Of a stretch of 64,000 nt of DNA, positions 8,471 through 16,551 are shown in pieces. The translations under genes and the position numbers were made by a program. The notes beneath the pieces are model-generated. The model did no database searches and was not told where the DNA came from. It saw nothing but the letters and a program-made list of their open reading frames with translations. Numbering within the stretch: position 1 is the first letter of the stretch; each line of letters starts with the position of its first letter. The stretch comes from Luteirhabdus pelagi (GTDB taxonomy: Bacteria > Bacteroidota > Bacteroidia > Flavobacteriales > Flavobacteriaceae): the NCBI RefSeq assembly GCF_016827595.1, contig NZ_JAECMS010000002.1:124001-188000 (forward strand), written 5' to 3'.

Positions 8471-10726
8471 ATGAAACTGTTAGCGTTTTTCATCCCTTTA
8501 TTGGTATTTCTCCAATTCAAAGGAGCACAACCAGAAGCTACTGGCGGCAATGCAAATGTTTCCCTTCCCCAGGATTCTTATACAGAAGAATCCTTTCAGC
8601 GTTTAATTGATTCTTCCCGCACCCTACAGTTATCCGGCTCGTTTCAGGAGGCCTTAGATCTAGATGTCCTGATTTTGGATGAAGCGCTAGCAAGCCAAAA
8701 TCCGTTATGGATTCATAAAGGATATCGTCGTATCGCCCATGATTATCTAGCGAACGATAATTTTGAACAGGCTCGTGAAGTCTTGGACAAATCGATGAAA
8801 TATGCCAAACTTGCCAACAACACTTCGGCTAAAGGCTATGCTTGGCTAGATTATGGAAATTTCTTCATGCTAAAAGGCGCTTTAGAAAAAGGATTACAGA
8901 ACACTGAAACGGCATTGCGGTTATTTGAAACAATAGAGGACTCGACCGCTCAGGCACAAGCACATGTAGCATTATTATCGATTGCTTCGGAGAAAGACAA
9001 TCTTAACGATATGTATTTCCATCTCTTTCGCGCAAAACGGCTACATGAAAACGCTGCACCCGATGCACTGAAGGTTACATTAGATCAAAAGGCAGCAGAT
9101 TATTATTATCGCCGTGGCGATTTGGAATCTTCTTTTAGCTATATGAAACTGGCTATCGAAACTGCCGAACAATTAGGTTTTTCAACATTGCTTCAACCGC
9201 TGTACGATACATACGGAAATAGGCTCTACGAAGCAGGCAGATTTCAGCAAGCTTATGATATTCTCCGGCAACATGAAAGACTGAAAGACAAACTATTCGA
9301 GCAGCAACGTCAGAAAATTAATCCCAACTTTTCAAATGAATTTCAATTAGCGGAATATAAGGAAGATATCGAAGCTGCCGAAACCCGAAGCAGATTACAG
9401 GCCGAAATTGTAGAGAATAAAAGTCGCCTTAATAATTTTCTATTTATGGTTTCCGGTTGCTTTTTGATCCTGCTGATCTTTTTATTGGTCTTGGTCAGGA
9501 ATCGTAAGCGACTTATCCGCGAGTTAAAATTGCGAAACGCCAAATACCTTATAGCGAAGGAGCGTTCCGAAAAATTAGCAAAAACGAAGAGCAATTTCTT
9601 TTCAACAGTAAGTCACGAACTTCGAACCCCTTTATATGGAGTGATCGGGTTGAGCAGCATTCTCTTAGAAGACAAGAACCTTCAACAAGAGCATAAAGAA
9701 GATTTGGAATCCTTAAAGTTTTCTGCCGATTATCTATTGGCCTTGATAAACGATGTGCTTCAGATAAATAAAATAGATTCCAACAATGTTGAAGATGAGG
9801 ATACCGTATTTGTACTACGAAACTTAATTCATTCTATCGCATCTTCCTTCGAATATATGCGACAGCAAAACAGGAACCTGTTTCACTTTCATATTGATGA
9901 AAGCATTCCTGCCCAGTTAAAGGGAAATGCCGTACGACTTTCACAAATTCTGATGAATCTTATCGGAAATGCCTGCAAGTTCACCGAAAAAGGTGATATC
10001 TACATCACAGTAGAAGTTTTGCGCCTTCAAGATGAAACTGTCGATCTTCAATTTTCGATTAAAGACACTGGTATCGGAATTTCAAAAGACAAACATCAGC
10101 ATATTTTTGAGGAATTTTCTCAAGTTGATTCGCACAAATACACCTATCAAGGAACAGGCCTCGGATTACCAATTACACGAAAATTACTCTATCTATCGGG
10201 CTCGGAATTGAAACTAGAAAGTGAGCTTGGGAAAGGTGCAACGTTTTCATTCGATTTGACTTATGCAATAGTTTCGGAGGAGGAAATGAAGGCACATCAT
10301 ACTGAGATAGATGTTAGCAGCTTACGCGGAAAAACAGTATTAGTGGTGGAAGACAATAGAATTAACCAGACTGTTACCCGCAAACTACTTGAAAAATACG
10401 AAATGCAATGCCGGTTTGCCGAAAATGGCCGTGAAGCAGTAGCGCGTATGCAACAGCATTCCTATGATATTGTTTTAATGGATATCAATATGCCTGTAAT
10501 GAACGGTATTGAAGCCACGAAGGAAATTCGGAAATTCGACACCACTACCCCTATCATTGCATTAACTGCAGTTGAAGTTGCCGAAATGCGAAAGGATATT
10601 TACGATAGTGGCATGGAAGATATTATCGTGAAGCCTTATGATCCTAAAAAATTTGTTCAAAAAATATTAAATCACCTTCGGAAAAACCCGAGTTCTATCC
10701 CTGAATCTTCTACTTCGGAAGAATAA
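8471..10726 (+). CDS. Hybrid histidine kinase with periplasmic TPR sensor region
   Basis: A 751-residue one-protein signalling system. After a signal peptide (residues 1-19), TPR-like helices (about 40-290) form a periplasmic sensor; a membrane span lies near 322-342 (FLILLIFLLVLV). The cytoplasmic part has HisKA with the phospho-acceptor His near 382 (STVSHELRTPL), HATPase_c with N box (NLIGNACKF), G1 (DTGIGIS) and G2 (GTGLGLP), and a C-terminal receiver with Asp near 670 (LMDINMPVMNG) and Lys in VKPYD. No DNA-binding domain or output regulator is adjacent, so a separate partner or a phosphotransfer protein must carry the signal. It is transcribed alone. Confidence 0.9.
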   Translation: MKLLAFFIPLLVFLQFKGAQPEATGGNANVSLPQDSYTEESFQRLIDSSRTLQLSGSFQEALDLDVLILDEALASQNPLWIHKGYRRIAHDYLANDNFEQAREVLDKSMKYAKLANNTSAKGYAWLDYGNFFMLKGALEKGLQNTETALRLFETIEDSTAQAQAHVALLSIASEKDNLNDMYFHLFRAKRLHENAAPDALKVTLDQKAADYYYRRGDLESSFSYMKLAIETAEQLGFSTLLQPLYDTYGNRLYEAGRFQQAYDILRQHERLKDKLFEQQRQKINPNFSNEFQLAEYKEDIEAAETRSRLQAEIVENKSRLNNFLFMVSGCFLILLIFLLVLVRNRKRLIRELKLRNAKYLIAKERSEKLAKTKSNFFSTVSHELRTPLYGVIGLSSILLEDKNLQQEHKEDLESLKFSADYLLALINDVLQINKIDSNNVEDEDTVFVLRNLIHSIASSFEYMRQQNRNLFHFHIDESIPAQLKGNAVRLSQILMNLIGNACKFTEKGDIYITVEVLRLQDETVDLQFSIKDTGIGISKDKHQHIFEEFSQVDSHKYTYQGTGLGLPITRKLLYLSGSELKLESELGKGATFSFDLTYAIVSEEEMKAHHTEIDVSSLRGKTVLVVEDNRINQTVTRKLLEKYEMQCRFAENGREAVARMQQHSYDIVLMDINMPVMNGIEATKEIRKFDTTTPIIALTAVEVAEMRKDIYDSGMEDIIVKPYDPKKFVQKILNHLRKNPSSIPESSTSEE

Positions 10727-10768
10727 ACTAGTCACCATTTTGAATTCTGTAAAATTTAGGTTACCCTA

Positions 10769-10795
10769 TTGTTTCGGGGAAGTTTCTTATTTTTG
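10769..10795 (+). promoter_or_regulatory. Promoter of the cupin-like gene
   Basis: TTG (10769-10771), 16 bases, then TATTTTTG (10788-10795), an exact -7 box with a spacer one base shorter than the usual range. It would give a leader of about 10 bases before the ATG at 10812. Confidence 0.45.
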
Positions 10796-10811
10796 ATACT
10801 TATTTTATACC

Positions 10812-11678
10812 ATGCAACTATCGCAGATTGAACGTGTCGAAACAATCGACAAAAAAACATTTCTACAAGAGTATTTCAAGCCTCAAAAACCTGTCATCAT
10901 CGAACGCTTTATCGAAGATTGGCCCGCCTATGAAAAATGGGATTTGGAATATATGCGAAAGATGGCTGGCGACAAGACAGTTCCGCTATACGACGATAGG
11001 CCGGTTACCCACGAGGAAGGCTTTAATCAGCCGCATGCCGAGATGAAAATGACGGAGTATATCGATCTGCTTCAGAAAGAGCCGACACGGTATCGTATTT
11101 TTCTTTGGAACGTATTAAAAGAAGTCCCAGAGCTTCAGAATGACTATAATTGGCCCGACTTTGGATTGAAACTTTTAAAAGGACTACCGATGTTGTTTTT
11201 CGGAGGCGAGGATAGTTATACCTTTATGCATTACGATATCGATTTGGCCAATATTTTTCACTTTCACTTTCATGGAAAGAAAAGGGTTATTCTATTTGAC
11301 CAAAAGCAGAACGATTACCTCTATAAAATCCCGCACTCCTTAATCGTCCGTGAGGATATTGATTTCAACGATCCCGATTATGATAAATGGCCTGCCCTAA
11401 AGAAAGCCAAGGGGTTTGTGGGTGAATTGGAGCATGGCCAAGTATTATACATGCCGGAAGGCTATTGGCACTATATGCGTTACCTAACGCCAGGATTTTC
11501 CATGAGTCTTCGCGCTATACCTAGAAATCCAAAAAACCTAGCAAAAGCCGTTTACAATATAGTAGTAATGCGTCATTACGACAATCTTATGCGAAGGCTT
11601 CGCGGTCAGGAGTGGATCGACCAAAAGAATGAACGGGCTATTCGGCGCACACATAAGAAACTTGACCTCTTAACATAG
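10812..11678 (+). CDS. Cupin-like (JmjC/Cupin_8) dioxygenase-type protein
   Basis: A 288-residue cytoplasmic protein of the cupin_8/JmjC-like group. The probable iron site is HYD in FMHYDIDLANIF (HxD) with the distal His in PEGYWHYM, and the spacing of the two fits a double-stranded beta-helix fold. Such proteins are 2-oxoglutarate and Fe(II) oxygenases that hydroxylate proteins or small molecules; the substrate here cannot be told. The N-terminal RVETIDKKTF...KPVIIE matches the family start. It lies between a hybrid kinase and a YwqK-like gene and appears to be transcribed alone. The gene's stop codon lies inside the first TTAA repeat element at 11670. Confidence 0.78.
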   Translation: MQLSQIERVETIDKKTFLQEYFKPQKPVIIERFIEDWPAYEKWDLEYMRKMAGDKTVPLYDDRPVTHEEGFNQPHAEMKMTEYIDLLQKEPTRYRIFLWNVLKEVPELQNDYNWPDFGLKLLKGLPMLFFGGEDSYTFMHYDIDLANIFHFHFHGKKRVILFDQKQNDYLYKIPHSLIVREDIDFNDPDYDKWPALKKAKGFVGELEHGQVLYMPEGYWHYMRYLTPGFSMSLRAIPRNPKNLAKAVYNIVVMRHYDNLMRRLRGQEWIDQKNERAIRRTHKKLDLLT

Positions 11679-11691
11679 ACTTAATGTTAAA
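11670..11691 (+). promoter_or_regulatory. Upstream TTAA direct repeat, 11-bp period
   Basis: TTAACATAGAC is followed directly by TTAATGTTAAA: TTAA recurs at exactly 11 bp, with 6 of 11 positions equal overall. It is weaker than the downstream element at 11732-11753 but carries the same core. It overlaps the stop codon of the cupin gene. Confidence 0.3.
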
Positions 11692-11731
11692 TCTACATTA
11701 ACAAAACACTGTTAATCAGTTAATTGTAGGT

Positions 11732-11753
11732 TTAATGTTACCTTAATGTTATG
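11732..11753 (+). promoter_or_regulatory. Pho-box-like 11-bp direct repeat upstream of the YwqK-like gene
   Basis: TTAATGTTACC followed directly by TTAATGTTATG: 9 of 11 positions are equal and the period is 11 bp, the arrangement bound by PhoB-family regulators. It lies 29 bases upstream of an exact TATCTTTG -7 box (11783-11790). No TTTG -33 element is evident at the expected distance, as expected for an activator-dependent promoter. The regulator is inferred, not shown. Confidence 0.5.
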
Positions 11754-11782
11754 TAATTCTTTCGTGAATGTAAATTTTGTGT

Positions 11783-11790
11783 TATCTTTG
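11783..11790 (+). promoter_or_regulatory. -7 box of the YwqK-like gene
   Basis: TATCTTTG matches TAnnTTTG exactly and predicts a start near 11797 and a leader of about 20 bases before 11819. Confidence 0.5.
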
Positions 11791-11818
11791 GGGTGTACCC
11801 AATAAAAAGAAGATGATT

Positions 11819-12178
11819 ATGAAAGCATTATTTATGGTAGCCGCATTGATATTTTCTGTATCAACCGTAATGGCTCAAGAAATTAAAGACACCTATGAGG
11901 TAAAGGGCGATGTTATTGAAGCAACTCTTTATCATGATAACGGAGTAGTAGCGCAAACAGGCTTCTACACAAAGGAAAACAAACTGCACGGCGAATGGAT
12001 TAGTTATGACAATGAAGGAAATAAGACGGCCGTTGCTCAGTATGACAATGGAAAGAAAGTTGGCACTTGGATGTTTTACCAAGGAGAAACCAAAAAAGAA
12101 GTTACGTATAGCGATTCTAAAATCGCCGAGGTTACAACATGGAAAGTAAGCGATACGCGTGTTGTAAGTAATAAATAA
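11819..12178 (+). CDS. Secreted MORN/YwqK-like repeat protein
   Basis: A 119-residue protein with a signal peptide (MKALFMVAALIFSVSTVMAQ) and a domain of about three MORN-variant repeats (marks NGVVAQTGFY, KLHGEWISYD, GKKVGTWMFY) as in the YwqK family. The mature protein is probably periplasmic. I prefer the ATG at 11819 over those at 11777 and 11813 because it begins the signal peptide directly and has AAGAAG about 6 bases upstream. Names such as antitoxin or nucleotidyltransferase sometimes given to relatives have no support here. It is likely controlled by the 11-bp repeats upstream and ends at a bidirectional terminator shared with the convergent lipoprotein gene. Confidence 0.78.
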   Translation: MKALFMVAALIFSVSTVMAQEIKDTYEVKGDVIEATLYHDNGVVAQTGFYTKENKLHGEWISYDNEGNKTAVAQYDNGKKVGTWMFYQGETKKEVTYSDSKIAEVTTWKVSDTRVVSNK

Positions 12179-12194
12179 GCTTTCTACCCAATAG

Positions 12195-12228
12195 AAAAAA
12201 ACCCCGCGATTTCTCGCGGGGTTTTTTA
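12195..12228. terminator. Bidirectional terminator
   Basis: Arms CCCCGCGA (12202-12209) and TCGCGGGG (12214-12221) are flanked by an A-run on the left and a T-run on the right, so it can end both the YwqK-like gene and the convergent lipoprotein operon. Confidence 0.9.
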
Positions 12229-12248
12229 GTGGCTTATATTCAAATAAA

Positions 12249-13454
12249 TTAGTTATTCGTCCAACCTGCTCCCCAAGTAGCATAGTCAGTTCCAGTACCA
12301 TTGCCGATTCCTGAAAGGAAGTCAGCTTGGTCGAAAGTATAACCAGTATCGTTTTTCACCAATACATCAACACTGTTGAAAGTTACATCAACTGCCTGAA
12401 GCACACCATCAAGAACACCTTGTCCTGTTGGGTTATCTCCTGTATCACCGTCTAGATCGAAACCTTCATTGAACGTATTGATTACAACGTTGCTGAAGAT
12501 ACCCTGAGTACCTGCACGTAGACGAATTGCTTCACTATCGGAAGCAGTTCCAGCATCACCAACGATTGTTACGTTCGTTACGTTAGGAGCAGAGAAGTAT
12601 CCACCTTCATTAGAGAAATCAGTGTTGTACCCATCACATTCGAATGCTTTGTCATGGCTTGATCTGTGTTCGATATAAATATCAGTCAAGTTACCAGTAT
12701 ATCCTTCAGTCCAGTCGATTGAGTCATCTTCTGAACCTATAACCGATAAGTGGCTAGCGTTTACCGTTCCACCGAAGAATTCGAAACCATCATCAGAACC
12801 GATAAACACTTGTACATAATCGATTTCAGTCTCGTCACCTACAGCATAAAGTGATACACCGTTCAATTCTGAGTTCCCATCGATTGCACCACCTGCGTAT
12901 TCAACACGAACATATTGCAGGCTTCCTGAATCATCGGACGGGTTGTTTCCACCGTATGAAAGACCTCCAACCTCAGTTGTAGAAGTATCTTCAGAACCAT
13001 CCTCAGTTGAGTTGATTGGAGCATTTCCACAAATAATTAAACCTCCCCAGTCTCCAGTTCCAGGAGTAGATGCATTAGAGGTAAAAACAATAGGGTTGCT
13101 AGCATTTCCGTTGGCTACGATTCGAGCACCTTGTTGGATAGCGATATACGCATTAACCCCTACTGGCTGAGCCGCAACACGTGTTCCTGGAGCTACATTT
13201 AAAGTAGTACCTTCCGCCATAAGAACTGGACCTGTAACGATATAGTTTACACCAGCTTCTAAGTTTAGGCTTTCGGTATACACACCGCTCAAGAATACGT
13301 CTCCATCGCCGTCTCCACCGTTACCACCACTGTTGTTATTGGTAGTGTTAACACTATTATCTGTAATAATAATGTCTGCGGTGTCATCGCTTTCACATGC
13401 TGTGAAAAGCAAGGCACAAAGGCCTATAGTAAATAAAAATTTGGTTTTCATCAT
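12249..13454 (-). CDS. Surface lipoprotein, beta-helix-like, partner of TonB receptor
   Basis: A 401-residue lipoprotein: signal peptide then Cys20 in LFTACESDD. The acidic residues just after the Cys match the lipoprotein export signal described in Flavobacterium, so the protein is probably exposed on the cell surface. After a Gly/Asn/Asp linker the chain has many short hydrophobic repeats of the right-handed beta-helix kind (GARIVANG, LNGVSLYAVG, VTNVTIVGDAG, EAIRLRAG). It is the second gene after a TonB receptor (35-base gap). The pairing resembles a SusC/SusD-type receptor with its surface lipoprotein, though this is not SusD. The ligand is unknown; phosphate-type control is inferred from the operon's upstream repeats. 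Confidence 0.8.
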   Translation of the reverse strand: MMKTKFLFTIGLCALLFTACESDDTADIIITDNSVNTTNNNSGGNGGDGDGDVFLSGVYTESLNLEAGVNYIVTGPVLMAEGTTLNVAPGTRVAAQPVGVNAYIAIQQGARIVANGNASNPIVFTSNASTPGTGDWGGLIICGNAPINSTEDGSEDTSTTEVGGLSYGGNNPSDDSGSLQYVRVEYAGGAIDGNSELNGVSLYAVGDETEIDYVQVFIGSDDGFEFFGGTVNASHLSVIGSEDDSIDWTEGYTGNLTDIYIEHRSSHDKAFECDGYNTDFSNEGGYFSAPNVTNVTIVGDAGTASDSEAIRLRAGTQGIFSNVVINTFNEGFDLDGDTGDNPTGQGVLDGVLQAVDVTFNSVDVLVKNDTGYTFDQADFLSGIGNGTGTDYATWGAGWTNN

Positions 13455-13489
13455 TTTTAAAGTTTAGAGTAAGTAATAAGCTTTTTTTG

Positions 13490-16378
13490 TTATAGTTTAT
13501 ATTTAAGGGTTAATCCTATGTTGATACCACGTTGGAACTCCAACAATGTCACATCGCCATCGGCGTTTACCAATCCGTAAGGCTCTAACAGTGGGCTTTC
13601 TTCCGCACCGGTATTTTCACGAATAAGGGTAACGTCTGGATTCAGGATATTTTTTACGCTAAGGTTAGCTTCAAAGTGCTCACCGATTTCATTTCGAAGA
13701 ATGAAGTTTAAGGAAGGCACCGCTTTTTCAACGATATTACCCAAATCGCCGCTTCCTAAAGCATAAATACGATCAGAGAAATAAGAAACAGTAGCGGTTG
13801 CTTTCGGCTTGTAGCTTCCAAAAGTTGGACTAAAGTTTACATCTGCATTTGCGATAAATTCTGAAGCTCCTTGAAGTTCAGATTCGGTTCGGTCGCCAAA
13901 AGAAGTACCAAAGGTGAATCCATCTGCAGTTGAGATTGTCTTAAGATCCTGATTGGTGTTGTTATAGGCGAAGTTACCTCCAATAGAGAACAATGGGTTA
14001 TCGTCTGCGTCCATCACAATATTCTTACGGAATTCTAATTCCGCTCCAAATACTTCAGCTTGATCTCCCGTTCGGAAAAAACGTTGTGTTCCCGTAGCAT
14101 CTGTTGCTACTACTCGGTTAACCGGATCCTTAATAGTCTTCGCAAAAACACCAACCGCAATTAGTTCACTCGAACTTGGGAACCACTCATATTTAAGGTC
14201 AACATTTAGAATTTCAGAATAGGCAACCCCGGTTCCATCGGCTTTCCCCAACAAGTCTGGGTTACCGCCCACACGCTGTGTTACGCCTTCATACACGAAG
14301 TTTGCAACTTCCTTAAATTCTGGATAGGATGCTGTCTGACTTCCTGCCAAACGAATATTCATATCATCGTTAATTCCATACTTAATACTCAAGCTTGGAA
14401 ACAATAGATTTTCCTGAACACTACGGAATCCTGTATCGGTTGGTACGGGGTTAATAACGTCATACACCACTTCCTGCGTCCAGTTTTCAAGTCGAAGCCC
14501 CGGCACGAAAAGGAATTTACCAACCGCAATATCTGCAGTTACCAATCCAGCATGAATGTCTAAGTTTCCTGTATAAGTATTCTCATATGGTTGCGGACGG
14601 TTGGTTAAAGGAATATATTGATCCAATCCTAGTGGCTGTCTTGCCACCTGAAGATTCCAAAGACCCGAACCATTAGGGATATTGATATTGGTTACGTCAA
14701 AGAAATCGTTTAGGTTATTCGGGTTGGTAACAGGATTTGCTTCCTTATCCAGGATTTCGTACCCATATCGCCAGTTGTTGAAGCGACGTTCTTTGGTTCT
14801 ACCATTATATCCGAAGGTAAGATTTACCGCTTCAGAAATCTTATAGTTTAAGTTTAGATAGCTATTTAATTCATCGTCTTCAATACTCTGGAAATAGCGT
14901 TGATTATCGAAGGCTATGTTATCGTAGAAGATAGCATTTGTGTTAGGGTCGTCGTCTAAAAAGAATTGGTAGTTTTCAAGAGAAATACGTTTTCTGTCTG
15001 GTTCGTCGGCAAAAACTTTATTGAAGCCTACACCCCAATCCAATAGCCATTTATCATCTTCAAACTTGTGGGTACCATTCAATTGGTTTACAAAAATCAT
15101 ATCTTGGTTGAACTGAACGTTCATTTGGTAAAAACCACCATCAACACCTTCACCACTAAATCCGTCACGGTTGAAGCCTAATCCTTCATTTCCGTAATAT
15201 CCAACTTGATCTGTTGAAGTATTGGAGAACAATGATGTGAACTTCAGCTTATGACCATCCTTATGGTTATAGATAATAGATCCTAGTGCCGACGTATTTG
15301 TGTCGTAATTGTACCAATCTACATTATTGAAACGAAGCTTTACGTCGTTGGTGAAGTCTACCGCTGGTCCTTCAAGAAATTCGTATCCATTTCCGAAGAT
15401 AGCCGTTCCAAAGAAACTCAAGCGTTGGTTATCGTCGATATTAAAAGAGTAACCTCCTTCGATACTTCCATTGAAACCAACATTTCCTTCGGCTTTTTGA
15501 GGATCAACCCCATGCGATAAGATAACAGCAAAGGGATCGTTATCATATCGATTATAAAATCCGAAGTAACTTGGTCCTTCACTTCTTACGAAATCCTCTC
15601 CGATAGCATTTGTATTGAATCCGGAGTTGACAGAAACCGCAAAATATCCCGGACCATTATATTCCTTTGAAGTAATGTTTACATTTCCTGCGCTAAAATC
15701 GCCATAGAAATAACTATTGTAAGCTTTACTTACCGACACGTTTTCAATTACCTCACTAGGAAAAAGATCCAAATTGATGTTCTTCTTATTAACATCGTTA
15801 GAGGGAAGTGACAATCCATTCATAGTGGTATTCTGATAGCGATCGCCCAGACCTCGCACAAATACGTCGCTGCTTCCTTGTTGCTGCGATATCCCTGAAA
15901 TTTGGGCAACAGCGGCAGCGGCATCGTCAACTCCTTTTCGCGATAACTCTTCGGCACCGATACTTTGAATAATAGTGGTCGCTTTCTTTTGCTCTAACAA
16001 GAGTGCTACTTCACTATCTCGTTTTGTCGTAGTTGTAATAACAACCTCATCCAGTGCAGCAGCGCTTGCTCCCAATGGGACATTCACGGTTGTAACCTTA
16101 TTTGGTTCCACCGTTACATTATCAATCTCTGTAGTTTCATATCCAACGAAGCTAAACACCAGCGTATAGGTTCCAGGAGCGACGTTTTGAAGTTCATACA
16201 AACCATCAAAATCGGAAGTGGTACCTTTGGAAGTACCTTTTATTAAAACATTGGCAAATGGCAGTGGCTCATCGCCGCCTACATCTTTATCTGTAAGCTT
16301 TCCGACAATTGAACCTGTATCTTGAGCAGATAATACTGCTGTAAAACCGATGAAGAATAATATAAGTAGTTTTTTCAT
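13490..16378 (-). CDS. TonB-dependent outer-membrane receptor
   Basis: A 962-residue outer-membrane transporter. In order: signal peptide (to about 18), a CarboxypepD_reg-like domain (about 22-105, GSIVGKLTDKD...GYETTEIDNV), a plug domain (about 130-245, VFVRGLGDRYQNTTMNG) and a long 22-strand-type beta barrel ending in NIGLTLKYKL with a terminal aromatic pattern. It imports an unknown ligand using TonB energy. The surface lipoprotein gene follows in the same operon. Two 11-bp direct-repeat elements sit upstream (16414-16435 and 16459-16480), suggesting control by a PhoB-like regulator, possibly the one at 55308. Confidence 0.92.
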   Translation of the reverse strand: MKKLLILFFIGFTAVLSAQDTGSIVGKLTDKDVGGDEPLPFANVLIKGTSKGTTSDFDGLYELQNVAPGTYTLVFSFVGYETTEIDNVTVEPNKVTTVNVPLGASAAALDEVVITTTTKRDSEVALLLEQKKATTIIQSIGAEELSRKGVDDAAAAVAQISGISQQQGSSDVFVRGLGDRYQNTTMNGLSLPSNDVNKKNINLDLFPSEVIENVSVSKAYNSYFYGDFSAGNVNITSKEYNGPGYFAVSVNSGFNTNAIGEDFVRSEGPSYFGFYNRYDNDPFAVILSHGVDPQKAEGNVGFNGSIEGGYSFNIDDNQRLSFFGTAIFGNGYEFLEGPAVDFTNDVKLRFNNVDWYNYDTNTSALGSIIYNHKDGHKLKFTSLFSNTSTDQVGYYGNEGLGFNRDGFSGEGVDGGFYQMNVQFNQDMIFVNQLNGTHKFEDDKWLLDWGVGFNKVFADEPDRKRISLENYQFFLDDDPNTNAIFYDNIAFDNQRYFQSIEDDELNSYLNLNYKISEAVNLTFGYNGRTKERRFNNWRYGYEILDKEANPVTNPNNLNDFFDVTNINIPNGSGLWNLQVARQPLGLDQYIPLTNRPQPYENTYTGNLDIHAGLVTADIAVGKFLFVPGLRLENWTQEVVYDVINPVPTDTGFRSVQENLLFPSLSIKYGINDDMNIRLAGSQTASYPEFKEVANFVYEGVTQRVGGNPDLLGKADGTGVAYSEILNVDLKYEWFPSSSELIAVGVFAKTIKDPVNRVVATDATGTQRFFRTGDQAEVFGAELEFRKNIVMDADDNPLFSIGGNFAYNNTNQDLKTISTADGFTFGTSFGDRTESELQGASEFIANADVNFSPTFGSYKPKATATVSYFSDRIYALGSGDLGNIVEKAVPSLNFILRNEIGEHFEANLSVKNILNPDVTLIRENTGAEESPLLEPYGLVNADGDVTLLEFQRGINIGLTLKYKL

Positions 16379-16401
16379 TTCCTTGTTAGAATTTCTTGGC
16401 G

Positions 16402-16409
16402 CAAAGAAA
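16402..16409 (-). promoter_or_regulatory. Candidate -7 box of the TonB-receptor operon
   Basis: TTTCTTTG on the minus strand differs from TAnnTTTG at one base. It lies 4 bases downstream of the repeat element at 16414-16435, which would take the place of a -33 element. Confidence 0.35.
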
Positions 16410-16413
16410 CCGC

Positions 16414-16435
16414 CACTATGTAAACACCGTGTTAA
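16414..16435 (-). promoter_or_regulatory. Pho-box-like 11-bp direct repeat, promoter-proximal
   Basis: On the minus strand TTAACACGGTG is followed directly by TTTACATAGTG; 8 of 11 positions are equal. It lies 35 bases before the TonB-receptor ATG. Confidence 0.42.
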
Positions 16436-16458
16436 TTGCAGATTAAAGATTTGTCATA

Positions 16459-16480
16459 GTAAGGTTACCGAAATGTTAAC
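16459..16480 (-). promoter_or_regulatory. Pho-box-like 11-bp direct repeat, distal
   Basis: On the minus strand GTTAACATTTC is followed directly by GGTAACCTTAC; 8 of 11 positions are equal. It is 23 bases upstream of the proximal element. Confidence 0.42.
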
Positions 16481-16551
16481 ACCCCGCCAATGCTGAAAAC
16501 TTGGCTAAGAATGGTCAAAAATGCTATCTTGCAACGTAAATTTTTTAAGCT

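Noticed and set aside
11861..12301. 146-codon minus-strand frame opposite the YwqK-like gene
   Set aside because: It runs through the bidirectional terminator and into the lipoprotein gene; the plus-strand gene has a signal peptide and repeats.
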